Positions 38,156 to 46,763 of a stretch of 64,000 nt of DNA are shown here, one piece after another; within the stretch, counting starts at the first letter, position 1, and each line of letters opens with the position of its first letter. The stretch spans positions 1 to 64,000 of the forward strand of contig NZ_JAJFAV010000009.1 in the NCBI RefSeq assembly GCF_020711235.1, given 5' to 3'. Origin of the DNA: Hymenobacter sp. 15J16-1T3B (GTDB lineage: Bacteria; Bacteroidota; Bacteroidia; Cytophagales; Hymenobacteraceae). The notes below the pieces were generated by a model that was not told where the DNA came from, searched no databases, and saw only the letters and a program-made list of their open reading frames with translations. Made by a program: the position numbers and the translations under genes.

Positions 38156-39238
38156 CTACTCCGGCCGCTGCATGATTTCCGTCTGCTTGCGGATGCTCTC
38201 GATGTGAATGAGCTTGTAGAGCTCGGCCACGAATTTGTCGTTGACGCGCAGCTTGGCGGCCCACTCCGGGCGGCTTTTGAAGATTTCGTTCCAGCGGTCC
38301 AGCTGCAGAATCTTCACGTTGTTCTGCTTTTTGTATTCGGCCAGCTCCTCCACCAAGGCCATGCGGCGGGCCAGAGCTTCAATGATGTCCTGGTCGGCCA
38401 CGTCCATTTTCTGGCGCAGCTCCTCCGCTTTGTTGAGGTAGTCGGCGTTGTCGGTGGAGCGGTAGCGGTGCTTCAGTTCGCGCAGGATTTCGCCCAGGCG
38501 CTCGGGCGTCACCTGCTGGGCGGCGTCGCTCCAGGCGTGGTCGGGGTCGGGGTGGGTTTCCAGCATCAGCCCGTCGTAGTCGAGGTCGAGGGCTTTCTGG
38601 GCCACGGGCAGCAGCAAGTCGCGGCGGCCGGTGATGTGGCTCGGGTCGCAGATGAGCGGCAGTTCCGGAAAGCGCGTCTTCAGCTCGATGGCAATGCCCC
38701 AGGTGGGCGCGTTGCGGTACTTGCTCGGGGCGCCGGTGCTGAAGCCGCGGTGAATGGCGGCCAGGTCGCGCACGCCGGCGCGGTCGAGGCGTTCCAGCGC
38801 GCCGGCCCACAGCGCCAGGTCGGGGTTGACGGGGTTCTTGACCATCACCGGCACGCCGGTGCCGCCCAGCGCCTCGGCCAGCTCCTGTACCGCAAAGGGG
38901 TTTACCGTGGTGCGCGCCCCGATCCAGACCACGTCCACGCCGTGGGCCAGGGCTTCTTCCACGTGACGCGGCGTGGCTACTTCCACCGTCACCGCCAGGC
39001 CTGTTTCCTGGCGCACGCGCTGCAGCCAGCGCAGCCCCTCGGTACCGATGCCCTCGAAGGAGCCCGGCCGGGTGCGCGGCTTCCAGATGCCGGCCCGAAA
39101 CAAGTCGACGCCCAGACCCTGCAGGCCGCGGGCGGTGGCCATTACCTGTTCTTCGGTTTCGGCCGAGCAAGGGCCGGCAAACAGCAGCGGCTGCCCTTTC
39201 TGGGCCAGCCGGCGGGTAAAATACGTGTCGATTTGCAT
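38156..39238 (-). CDS. Bifunctional DAHP synthase / chorismate mutase
   Basis: A 360-residue fusion. Residues ~1-260 form an AroA(beta)/KDPG-type DAHP synthase (GPCSAE at 22-27, AGIWKPRTRPGSFEG, WIGARTTVNPF, VMVKNPVNPD, ICDPSHITGRRD). Residues ~275-360 are an AroQ-type chorismate mutase (LRQKMDVADQDIIEALARRM, then KIHIESIR-type terminus). It condenses PEP with erythrose-4-phosphate and also converts chorismate to prephenate; the mutase domain usually mediates feedback control. The ATG at 39238 is preferred over an extension with proline-rich translation. Confidence 0.92.
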   Translation of the reverse strand: MQIDTYFTRRLAQKGQPLLFAGPCSAETEEQVMATARGLQGLGVDLFRAGIWKPRTRPGSFEGIGTEGLRWLQRVRQETGLAVTVEVATPRHVEEALAHGVDVVWIGARTTVNPFAVQELAEALGGTGVPVMVKNPVNPDLALWAGALERLDRAGVRDLAAIHRGFSTGAPSKYRNAPTWGIAIELKTRFPELPLICDPSHITGRRDLLLPVAQKALDLDYDGLMLETHPDPDHAWSDAAQQVTPERLGEILRELKHRYRSTDNADYLNKAEELRQKMDVADQDIIEALARRMALVEELAEYKKQNNVKILQLDRWNEIFKSRPEWAAKLRVNDKFVAELYKLIHIESIRKQTEIMQRPE

Positions 39239-39363
39239 GGGAAGCGGCGGCCGCGGGGGCGGCCGGTCCGGGGCCGAACTCCCCTTGCCGCGTAAGCGTT
39301 GTAAGGGCGCCACCGGCGCGTTCTAGCTGCTAAACTACGGCCCTTGGTCCGATGTTTCGTGGC

Positions 39364-39371
39364 TATCTTCG
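39364..39371 (+). promoter_or_regulatory. Probable -7 box for proline dehydrogenase
   Basis: TATCTTCG differs from TAnnTTTG at one position, with TTGG (39344-39347) 16 bases upstream as a weak -33 element. The ATG follows 23 bases later. Confidence 0.35.
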
Positions 39372-39394
39372 CGGCCCCAACCTTTCCCCGCCCC

Positions 39395-40594
39395 ATGCCC
39401 GAGCCCCTCACCCACCCCGCTGTTTCCTTCGACAACACGGCCGTAGCCTTCGCCAGCAAATCCGACGCGGAGCTGCGCCAGATGTACGCCCTGTTCGCCG
39501 CCATGAACAACAACTCCCTAGTGAGTTTCGGCGGCGGCGTGATGAAGAAGGCCCTGAGCTGGGGCATCCCGGGCACCAAGAGCATCATCAAGCACACCAT
39601 CTTCAAGCAGTTCTGCGGCGGCGAAACCATCCAGGAGTGCAAGCCCGTCATTGCCGAGTTGGGCAAGTACCACATCGGCACCATCCTCGATTACTCGGTG
39701 GAAGGCGAAGGCAGCGAACAAAGCTTTGACCAAACCCGCGACGAGCTGCTGCGCACCATCGACCTGGCCGCCGGCAACCCGCACATTCCCTTCTCGGTGT
39801 TCAAGGTAACGGGCGTGGCCGACAGCGCCCTGCTCGAAAAAGTGCAGGCCGGCCAGGCGCTCAGCAGCGCCGAGCAGCAGGCCTACGCGCGGGCCCAGGA
39901 ACGCATCGACGCGCTCTGCCGCCGTGCTCATGATCAGAACGTGCGCGTCTTCGTCGACGCCGAGGAAAGCTGGTTTCAGGACACCATCGACGACTTGGCC
40001 CGCGACATGATGCGCCGCTACAACCAGCAGCGCGCCATTGTGTGGAACACTTACCAGCTCTACCGCCACGACCGACTCGATGCCCTGCAGGCCGACGTGG
40101 AGCGTGGCGCGCAGGAAGGCTATTTTGTGGGCGCCAAGCTGGTGCGCGGTGCTTATATGGAGAAAGAAGCCCGCGTGGCCCAGCAACGCGGCTACCAAAA
40201 CCCCATCAACCCCACCAAGCAAGCCACCGACGCCCTCTACGACGAGGCTCTGCGCTACTCGGTGGCCCATCTTGACCGCCTTGCCATCTGCGCCGGCACC
40301 CACAACGAGGCCTCCTCGCGCCTGCTCACCGAGCTGCTGGCCGAAGCGGGCCTGGCGCCCGGCGACGAGCGGGTGTGGTTTGCGCAGCTCTACGGCATGA
40401 GCGACAACTTGAGCTACAACCTCGCCCACGCCGGCTACAATACGGCGAAGTATGTACCTTACGGCCCGGTGGAAGCGGTGATGCCCTACCTGCTGCGCCG
40501 CGCCGACGAAAACACGGCCATTTCGGGCCAGAGCAGCCGCGAGTTTCTCCTTATAAAGCGCGAAATGGACCGCCGCAAAAATAAAGGGCGCTAA
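39395..40594 (+). CDS. Monofunctional proline dehydrogenase
   Basis: FAD-dependent (beta-alpha)8 barrel enzyme oxidising proline to pyrroline-5-carboxylate and feeding electrons to quinone. 399 residues. Signatures present are VRVFVDAEESWFQ, GAKLVRGAYMEKE, GTHNEAS, FAQLYGMSD and KYVPYGPVEAVMPYLLRRADEN. The ATG at 39395 removes an upstream extension that overlaps the promoter. The P5C dehydrogenase domain of PutA is absent, so that enzyme must be encoded elsewhere. Confidence 0.93.
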   Translation: MPEPLTHPAVSFDNTAVAFASKSDAELRQMYALFAAMNNNSLVSFGGGVMKKALSWGIPGTKSIIKHTIFKQFCGGETIQECKPVIAELGKYHIGTILDYSVEGEGSEQSFDQTRDELLRTIDLAAGNPHIPFSVFKVTGVADSALLEKVQAGQALSSAEQQAYARAQERIDALCRRAHDQNVRVFVDAEESWFQDTIDDLARDMMRRYNQQRAIVWNTYQLYRHDRLDALQADVERGAQEGYFVGAKLVRGAYMEKEARVAQQRGYQNPINPTKQATDALYDEALRYSVAHLDRLAICAGTHNEASSRLLTELLAEAGLAPGDERVWFAQLYGMSDNLSYNLAHAGYNTAKYVPYGPVEAVMPYLLRRADENTAISGQSSREFLLIKREMDRRKNKGR

Positions 40595-40622
40595 CAATCA
40601 ATGGCATAGTTGTTGGAAACCG

Positions 40623-40662
40623 GCCCGTGGCGTTGGAATTGTCCAACGCCACGGGCTTTTTT
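40623..40662 (+). terminator. Terminator of proline dehydrogenase
   Basis: 15-bp perfect stem (GCCCGTGGCGTTGGA and its complement) with a 4-base loop and a T6 tail, starting 29 bases after the stop codon. Confidence 0.85.
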
Positions 40663-40699
40663 GGTATTTTAACCCCTCTCAACTCCCCTTACTCCTCAC

Positions 40700-41083
40700 A
40701 TGATAACTCGCGTCCGCCGCTTCCTCATCAATTACTCCCGGCACCAGACCGGCACCGTCAGCTACCTGACGGTGGTGCAAGAAGCGGAACTAGGCCTCAA
40801 CCTCGACATCTCGCACGAAAAATCCCGCTTGAATGAGCTGCTGGCCGAAATTTCGGAAACGGAATATACCGCGGGTCGTCCTATACTGAGCTGCTTGGTG
40901 AAAGTGGAAGGCTCCAAGGGCCAAGGTGACAATTTCTTCAAGCTCTGCGAACGGCTGGGCCTGGGCCCGTGGCGCGAGCTAAAGCAAAACCCCGACTTCC
41001 TGTCGAATCTGCGGGCGGAGTGCCGGGACTTTTGGCGCGACGAAAAAAATTACGCCCAGTTTTCAGGGGCCACGGTCGAGTAA
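40700..41083 (+). CDS. Hypothetical protein, 127 residues
   Basis: A soluble 127-residue protein with no recognised motif. It is rich in charged residues, with predicted helices in the first and last thirds (LNELLAEISETEY; FFKLCERLGLGPWRELKQ). Translation signals and codon use are normal for the genome, and it has its own downstream terminator, so it is likely real. Function not assigned. Confidence 0.6.
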   Translation: MITRVRRFLINYSRHQTGTVSYLTVVQEAELGLNLDISHEKSRLNELLAEISETEYTAGRPILSCLVKVEGSKGQGDNFFKLCERLGLGPWRELKQNPDFLSNLRAECRDFWRDEKNYAQFSGATVE

Positions 41084-41109
41084 GCCGGCCCGCCGCGAGG
41101 TACCTGATT

Positions 41110-41144
41110 AAGCGAAGCTGCATCGGATGCAGCTTCGCTTTTTT
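41110..41144 (+). terminator. Terminator after the 127-residue protein gene
   Basis: A nearly perfect stem of about 15 bp (AAGCGAAGCTGCATC and complement) with a minimal loop followed by a T-run, 26 bases after the stop. Confidence 0.8.
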
Positions 41145-41333
41145 GCGTTTAACGAGGTATTAAGTACGCTTTTTCCTCCCTCGGCTTGCAAATGCGCATA
41201 GGCTTTTGTAACGGCCAACGCAACCCGGACGGAAAGCCCCCCGTTAAGGACCCAAACGAATGTAAGCTCGTCCCCTCGAGCTAGCTTCGGCAAAATCTCC
41301 TTCCCTTTTCACCCAACCACAACCTCACCTGTC

Positions 41334-42302
41334 ATGAATACCGACAACACCTCCAACCTGGGCAACACGCCCGGCACTGGCTCTTCGATGAATCCCGCCA
41401 ACCAAGGTACCGGCGCTGGTGCTGGCTACGGTAGCACCCAGCATTCGGGCAGCGGCTCGATGGGCTCGTCGGGCATCAACTCGAGCGGCAACACGTCGTC
41501 GGCCTCGCAAGTAGGCGCCGGCACCGACCAGAGCACCGGCACGAACTACAACTCGGGCTCGGGCATGGGCAACAGCAATATGGGCTCGACCTCGTCGTAC
41601 AGCACCCCGCAAAACAGCGTGGATCCGGACGACAAGCACCACGACTACAGCGCCACCCAGAAAGGCGGCGAAATTGCCGGCACCCCCGGCGCCGTAGTGG
41701 GCCGCGGCATTGACGCCGTGCAAAACACCGCCGGCGACGCTGCCCGCGCCGTAACCGGCAACGACACGACCTACGGTTCGAGCAACCAGTCGGGCCGTTA
41801 CCTGACTTCGACCTTCCGCGACCGTGAATCGGCTGAGCGCGCTTACTCGACGCTGTCGTCGCGGGGCTACACCAAGGATGACGTGAACGTGCTCATGTCG
41901 GACGACACCCGCAAAACGCACTTTGGTGACCATACGCCCGATACCGAACTCGGCAGCAAAGCCATGGAAGGTGCCGGCGTAGGCTCGGCCATCGGTGGCA
42001 CGGCCGGTGCCGTTATCGGTGCCATTGCCGCTATCGGTACTTCGGTAGCCCTGCCGGGTCTGGGCCTGATCGTGGCCGGCCCGCTGGCCGCTGCGCTGGC
42101 CGGTGCCGGTGCCGGTGGCCTGACGGGTGGCCTGGTAGGCGCCCTGGTGGGCTCGGGCATCCCCGAAGAGCGGGCTGCTGAGTACGAGCACGACATCAAG
42201 AATGGCGGCATTGTGATGGGCGTACGCCCCCGCAACGACGAAGACGCCCGCCACTTCCAAGACGAGTTCCGCCGCAACAACGGCGACCGTATCTACTACT
42301 AG
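41334..42302 (+). CDS. Stress-type protein with low-complexity N-terminus and glycine-zipper domain
   Basis: A 322-residue protein. Residues ~1-110 are a Ser/Gly/Asn/Thr-rich disordered tract. Residues ~160-190 (TSTFRDRESAERAYSTLSSRGY) resemble the general-stress-protein 17M/YflT domain. Residues ~205-280 form a long glycine-zipper membrane-inserting segment (AGVGSAIGGTAGAVIGAIAA onwards), then EERAAEYEHDIKNGGIVMGV. Likely membrane-associated and induced by osmotic or envelope stress; this is inference from the family. Confidence 0.7.
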   Translation: MNTDNTSNLGNTPGTGSSMNPANQGTGAGAGYGSTQHSGSGSMGSSGINSSGNTSSASQVGAGTDQSTGTNYNSGSGMGNSNMGSTSSYSTPQNSVDPDDKHHDYSATQKGGEIAGTPGAVVGRGIDAVQNTAGDAARAVTGNDTTYGSSNQSGRYLTSTFRDRESAERAYSTLSSRGYTKDDVNVLMSDDTRKTHFGDHTPDTELGSKAMEGAGVGSAIGGTAGAVIGAIAAIGTSVALPGLGLIVAGPLAAALAGAGAGGLTGGLVGALVGSGIPEERAAEYEHDIKNGGIVMGVRPRNDEDARHFQDEFRRNNGDRIYY

Positions 42303-42349
42303 CCGCTAGGCTAGTACCAACGCCCGGCCATTTTTTTAGGCTGGCTATC

Positions 42350-42381
42350 AAGACCTCCCCGCAACCGGGGAGGTCTTTTTT
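42350..42381 (+). terminator. Terminator after the glycine-zipper gene
   Basis: Stem AGACCTCCCCG / CGGGGAGGTCT with loop CAAC and a T6 tail, about 50 bases after the stop. Confidence 0.8.
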
Positions 42382-42524
42382 GTTTCTATAGTCCGGAAGC
42401 TATTCCTTGGGCACTATTGCCCAGCGAGGCTGGTTAAGCTAGATGAATGGGCCGATTTTTGACCATACCCATTCGGTGCGGCTTTACGTACATCAACACA
42501 CCACTTTTTACCGCGTCCCTGCCC

Positions 42525-44663
42525 ATGTCATTCCTTCGCCTGAAAATAGGCCTGTACGCCGCTGTCGTGATGGCAGTGTTTGTGCTGGCCTCCTACAAGC
42601 TTTACCGTGGCACCGGCGCCCCGGCCCCCGAAAAAGAAGAAGTCCTGATCAAGGCCATGCTGCAGGGCCTGAGCCAGGCGCACTACCAACCGGAGCAAAT
42701 CGACGACAACTTCTCGAAACGGGTGTTCGACCTGTACCTGAAGCGCATCGACTACTCCAAGAAATTCCTGCTGCAGTCGGACGTGGCCCAGCTGCGCAAG
42801 TACCAGACCGACATCGACGACGAGGTGAAGCGCGGCTCGCACGAGTTCCTGGAGCTGTCGACGCAGCTGATGGACCAGCGCACTAAAGAAGCGCAGGCCC
42901 TGTACCGCGAGCTGCTGAGCAAGCCCCTTGATTTCACGACCGAAGAGACGTTCCAGACGGACTTCGACAAAGCCCAGTTCCCGGCCGATAAAGCGGCTCA
43001 GCGCGACGAGTGGCGCCGGTACGTGAAGTACCACACCATGACGCGCCTGGCCGAAATTCAGGACGAGCAGGCCAAGCGCGACCCGAAGAAAGCCACCGAG
43101 CCGGCCATGACGGCGGTGCAGATGGAAGCCGAAGCCCGCAAGCGCGTGCTGAAGTACTTCGACGAGCAGTTCAGCGACTTGATGCAGAACGACGCCAACG
43201 ACCGGTTGGCGCTGTGGGCCAATACCATTGCCAACACCTACGACCCGCACACGGAGTACTTCGCGCCGAAAGACAAGGAGTCGTTTGACATTGCCATGAC
43301 GGGCCGCTTCGAGGGCATCGGCGCGACGCTGCAAGAGAAAGACGGTCAGATCAAAGTGGCCGACATTATCCCTGGCTCGGCTTCGTACCGCCAGGGTCAG
43401 CTCAAGACCGGTGACATCATCCAGCGCGTGGCCCAAGGCGCCGCCGAGCCGGTGACCATCGAAGGCATGCGCCTCGACAAAGCCATCAGCTTTATTCGCG
43501 GGGCTAAAGGCACGGAAGTGCGCCTGACGGTGAAAAAGCCCGACGGCAGTACCCAGGTTATTCCGATTGTCCGCGACGTGGTCATCGTAGAAGAAACCTA
43601 CGCCCAATCGGCCGTCATCAACGAGGGCGGCAAGAAAATTGGCTACCTGCGCCTACCCACCTTCTACGCCAACTTCAACGACGAGAAAGGCGGCCGCAGC
43701 TCGGCGGAAGACGTGAAGAAGGAGCTGGAAAAGCTCAAAGCCGAGAACGTGCAGGGCATCGTGTTTGACCTGCGCACCAACGGCGGCGGCTCCCTGACCG
43801 ACGCCGTGGAAATGGCGGGCCTCTTCATCGACAGCGGCCCCGTGGTGCAGGTGCGTTCGGGCCAGGGCTCGGCCCAGGTGCTCAACGACCGTGACCCGCG
43901 CGTGCAGTACGACGGCCCGCTGGTGTTGATGGTGAACAAGTACAGCGCTTCGGCGTCGGAAATTCTGGCTGCTGCCATTCAAGACTACAAGCGTGGGGTG
44001 ATTATGGGCTCGACCAGCACCTATGGCAAGGGCACGGTGCAGCGCATCTTCAACCTCGATGACGCCTTGCCGGCCGAGTTCAACGCTATCAAGCCCTTCG
44101 GTTCGCTGAAGCTTACGACCCAGAAGTTCTACCGCATCAACGGCGGCTCGACGCAGTTCAAGGGCGTGGTGCCCGACATCGTGCTGCCCGACGCGTATAG
44201 CTACCTCGACCAAGGCGAGAAAGACTCGGATTACCCGCTGAAGTGGGACGAAATCAACCCGGCCCGTTACCGCGCGTGGCAGCAGGCCCCGCAGATCGAT
44301 AAGCTGAAAGCCGCCAGCACGGCCCGCGTGGCCGCTAGCCCGAGCTTCAAGCTGGTGACGGACATCGTGGAGCGCATGCGCAAGCGCAAGGACGACACCA
44401 GCGTGTCCTTGAAGCTGGCTACCTACCGCGCCGAGCAGGAACAAGCCAAAGCCGAGTCGAAGAAGTACGACGACCTGCAGAAAGCCGCGCCGGCCCTGAG
44501 CATCGCCCCGCTGGCCGCCGACCTGCGCACCGTGCAGGGCGACTCGGTGCAGACCAACCGCCGCAGCCGCATGTCGAAAAACCTGGTGAAGGACATCAAC
44601 CTGCGCGAAGCCGTAGCGGTGGTGAAAGACCAGATCGACGCTCCGCAGGTAACCAAGCGCTAA
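42525..44663 (+). CDS. C-terminal processing (tail-specific) protease, S41 family
   Basis: Periplasmic serine protease of the Prc/Tsp group that degrades or trims proteins from their C-terminus. 712 residues: an N-terminal membrane anchor or signal (~8-26), a helical Tsp N-domain, a PDZ domain (~250-350) and the S41 catalytic domain. The Ser-Lys dyad is visible as Ser476 in YSASASE and Lys502 in TYGKGT, with Asp487 between. The ATG at 42525 is chosen because the 26 extra codons upstream look non-coding. Followed by a strong terminator. Confidence 0.92.
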   Translation: MSFLRLKIGLYAAVVMAVFVLASYKLYRGTGAPAPEKEEVLIKAMLQGLSQAHYQPEQIDDNFSKRVFDLYLKRIDYSKKFLLQSDVAQLRKYQTDIDDEVKRGSHEFLELSTQLMDQRTKEAQALYRELLSKPLDFTTEETFQTDFDKAQFPADKAAQRDEWRRYVKYHTMTRLAEIQDEQAKRDPKKATEPAMTAVQMEAEARKRVLKYFDEQFSDLMQNDANDRLALWANTIANTYDPHTEYFAPKDKESFDIAMTGRFEGIGATLQEKDGQIKVADIIPGSASYRQGQLKTGDIIQRVAQGAAEPVTIEGMRLDKAISFIRGAKGTEVRLTVKKPDGSTQVIPIVRDVVIVEETYAQSAVINEGGKKIGYLRLPTFYANFNDEKGGRSSAEDVKKELEKLKAENVQGIVFDLRTNGGGSLTDAVEMAGLFIDSGPVVQVRSGQGSAQVLNDRDPRVQYDGPLVLMVNKYSASASEILAAAIQDYKRGVIMGSTSTYGKGTVQRIFNLDDALPAEFNAIKPFGSLKLTTQKFYRINGGSTQFKGVVPDIVLPDAYSYLDQGEKDSDYPLKWDEINPARYRAWQQAPQIDKLKAASTARVAASPSFKLVTDIVERMRKRKDDTSVSLKLATYRAEQEQAKAESKKYDDLQKAAPALSIAPLAADLRTVQGDSVQTNRRSRMSKNLVKDINLREAVAVVKDQIDAPQVTKR

Positions 44664-44686
44664 GCGCGGTTCGCCAACGCCTTTAG

Positions 44687-44732
44687 CGAAACACCCCCGG
44701 TGCCCTTGCGGCGCCGGGGGTGTTTCGTTTAC
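44687..44732 (+). terminator. Terminator of the S41 protease gene
   Basis: 14-bp perfect stem (arms 44687-44700 and 44714-44727) with a 13-base loop and GTTT tail. Confidence 0.8.
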
Positions 44733-44740
44733 TGACGGCT

Positions 44741-44922
44741 ATGCTTAGACTACGCTATTTGAGTAGTTCTATCCAGCTGATAATCAACGGCGATTATTCT
44801 ACCCAACAAATTTATCTAACACTCATTCAATACATTGATTATCAACTAAATATTTTTAGTAAAATCATACCAAAAAAATTAGCAAATCGGCACCATATCG
44901 GGTTAACTTGCGTTGAGCAGAT
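44741..44922 (+). promoter_or_regulatory. AT-rich leader with a possible upstream short ORF
   Basis: About 180 bases of markedly AT-rich sequence before a 349-codon gene. It contains a 61-codon frame from ATG 44741 whose TGA (44924-44926) overlaps the ATG of the downstream gene at 44923. The peptide has no known motif, and the region may simply be a promoter/leader. Confidence 0.35.
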
Positions 44923-45972
44923 ATGATGACGAACAACGAACAACTGACCGACAACGTCCTGCAATTGCCCGTGTCCGACGACGCACAGCTTCAGCATGAT
45001 GAGGCATGGCGCAAGTCCATCCCGGCGCAGGTGTTCCTGAACTACTTCTTCGCCCTGAGCTACCACATCCGCGAGGCGGACGACGCGACGGGTGGGCTGC
45101 AGCATCTCCCCTTCTTCCGGGCCCACCAAGCCGAGTTGACCGAAGCCGACCGCGCCGCCGTGGAGAAATACCTGCACAGCTGCTGGAGCACGGAGTACGC
45201 CCTGCGCGCCACCGCTGACCTCGGCGACGATGACTACCTGCGCAACGCCCTGCACTGGACGTTCCCGCAGGCCTACCACGCCATCATGGCTGGCCTGCAG
45301 GCCTTCCTGCATACGGCCGGCGTGCGCACCAACAACCCCGCGCTGATTCGCCGCGAAGTGGGCCGCTTGGTCGTGCGCAACGCCTACCCGCGTCCGGTGG
45401 CCTTCTACGCCGCTGGTTCTTACGGCGACTTCAGCATCCACCGCTTGCCGCTGGCCGGCTACAAGGCCGGGCTGCAGATTGCCAGCAAGGCTATCGATGC
45501 GCAGGCCCAGATCGGGCAGTTTCTGCGCACCACCCGCAAGCAGAAAGCCGTGAGCGTGCGGCAGCAGCTGCAAGCTAACCCCAGCACGGCCATCCGCAGC
45601 CAGAAAACGGGCCAGCCGCTGGAGAAGTGGACGGCGCAGCACTGGCAGCAGATTACTTGGCGCCTGGGCTACACCACCATCTTCGACTTGCTGGGCCGCC
45701 TGCGCATCTCGCAGACCAGCCGCGAGATTGAGCGCTTCGTAGAAGCCGAAATCGACTTCCGCCTGTTCCACCAGTCCTTGCTCGACATCGTGAGCTACCT
45801 CAACGGCATTCACGAGACCTACGTGGCCAAGGCCCTCGGCCTGGAGCGTTACCAGGAGCTGGTCAACAACCTGCCCAAGCACTTGCAGCACGGCTTCGTG
45901 GAAGAGCGCCTGCGCACCCGCGTTGCGCCTACCTTGACCGAAGGCGAGCCGCAATTGGGCATGGCGGCCTAA
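44923..45972 (+). CDS. Hypothetical protein, 349 residues
   Basis: A soluble, predicted mainly helical protein of 349 residues. I do not recognise its family. Distinctive segments are IPAQVFLNYFFALSYHIREADD, YRLGYTTIFDLLGRLRISQTSREIERFVE-like text near 250-280, and a conserved-looking LVVRNAYPRPVAFYAAGSYGDF near 150. No signal peptide or membrane helices. Gene is monocistronic with its own leader and terminator, and codon use is typical of the genome even though its leader is AT-rich. Confidence 0.6.
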   Translation: MMTNNEQLTDNVLQLPVSDDAQLQHDEAWRKSIPAQVFLNYFFALSYHIREADDATGGLQHLPFFRAHQAELTEADRAAVEKYLHSCWSTEYALRATADLGDDDYLRNALHWTFPQAYHAIMAGLQAFLHTAGVRTNNPALIRREVGRLVVRNAYPRPVAFYAAGSYGDFSIHRLPLAGYKAGLQIASKAIDAQAQIGQFLRTTRKQKAVSVRQQLQANPSTAIRSQKTGQPLEKWTAQHWQQITWRLGYTTIFDLLGRLRISQTSREIERFVEAEIDFRLFHQSLLDIVSYLNGIHETYVAKALGLERYQELVNNLPKHLQHGFVEERLRTRVAPTLTEGEPQLGMAA

Positions 45973-46013
45973 GCGGCCCGCACCACCGACTACTTACGAC
46001 TGCATATACACGT

Positions 46014-46046
46014 AACCGCTGGCCCATTGGGCTGGCGGTTTTTGTT
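46014..46046 (+). terminator. Terminator after the 349-residue protein gene
   Basis: 12-bp stem (46014-46025 with 46029-46040, two G-U pairs) and a T-rich tail, 41 bases after the stop. Confidence 0.7.
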
Positions 46047-46147
46047 TGACCACCACCGGCCCGACAGCGGGCTTGGCTTTAAGCAGTAGCATCCTAGTCG
46101 GCTAACGCGCGTAGCTGAGGTTATCAACCCTATGACCGCGTATTCCC

Positions 46148-46576
46148 ATGAACCATGACGAATCCCTGCAACGATTTCTGGAGGCCCAAGAAACGGCTTT
46201 CCCCAAGGCCTTGGCCGAGCTGCAGCAGGGCCAGAAGCAAAGCCATTGGATGTGGTACATCTTTCCCCAATTGCAGGGACTGGGCCGCAGCAGCACCGCG
46301 CACTACTACGGCTTGCACGGTGCCGCCGAAGCTCTGGCCTACGCGCAGCACCCGCAGTTGGGTAGCCGTTTGCTGCTGCTCTGTGCCGCCTTGCTCGCGC
46401 TGCCGGGCAATAACGCGACCCGCATCATGGGCAGCCCGGACGATATGAAGCTGCGCTCCTGCATGACCCTGTTCGACGCCGTGTGTCCCGACCAACCTAT
46501 CTTTCAGGAAGTTTTGGACAAGTTCTTCCGGGGGCAGCCCGATGCCAACACGCTGCGCCTGCTCCATCCAAGCTAG
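46148..46576 (+). CDS. DUF1810-family protein
   Basis: A 142-residue cytoplasmic protein. ESLQRFLEAQE, ALAELQQGQKQSHWMWYIFPQLQGLG and MGSPDDMKLRSCMTLF are signatures of DUF1810, a family of unknown biochemical role often sitting near ADP-ribose/macro-domain genes. Start ATG fits. Stands alone ahead of lysS. Confidence 0.85.
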   Translation: MNHDESLQRFLEAQETAFPKALAELQQGQKQSHWMWYIFPQLQGLGRSSTAHYYGLHGAAEALAYAQHPQLGSRLLLLCAALLALPGNNATRIMGSPDDMKLRSCMTLFDAVCPDQPIFQEVLDKFFRGQPDANTLRLLHPS

Positions 46577-46638
46577 ATGTTGAACCCTATCACGCACACT
46601 GTCCAATGTGTACTTCGGGGCCCCGCGGAAATACAAGC

Positions 46639-46656
46639 GCCGGTTTGCAAACCGGC
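46639..46656. repeat. 18-bp perfect palindrome
   Basis: GCCGGTTTGCAAACCGGC reads identically on both strands. It lies between the DUF1810 gene and the lysS -7 box and could be an operator or part of a dispersed repeat. Confidence 0.5.
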
Positions 46657-46705
46657 CCGACCGTATCTCTAAATGCCCGGCTATCATCATTGGCGGTCCG
46701 TGGTC

Positions 46706-46713
46706 TATCTTTG
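46706..46713 (+). promoter_or_regulatory. lysS: Bacteroidetes -7 box for lysS
   Basis: TATCTTTG is an exact TAnnTTTG match, 50 bases before the lysS ATG. The matching -33 TTTG is weak. Confidence 0.5.
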
Positions 46714-46763
46714 CAGCTTGACTTTTGCGGCCCGCTGTGGGCCTTGTTTTTACGCCTCGTGCC

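Noticed and set aside
41325-42260. Antisense frame of 311 codons over the glycine-zipper gene
   Set aside because: It reflects the repetitive Gly/Ala codons of the sense gene; the sense strand has the stress-protein segment, ATG and terminator.
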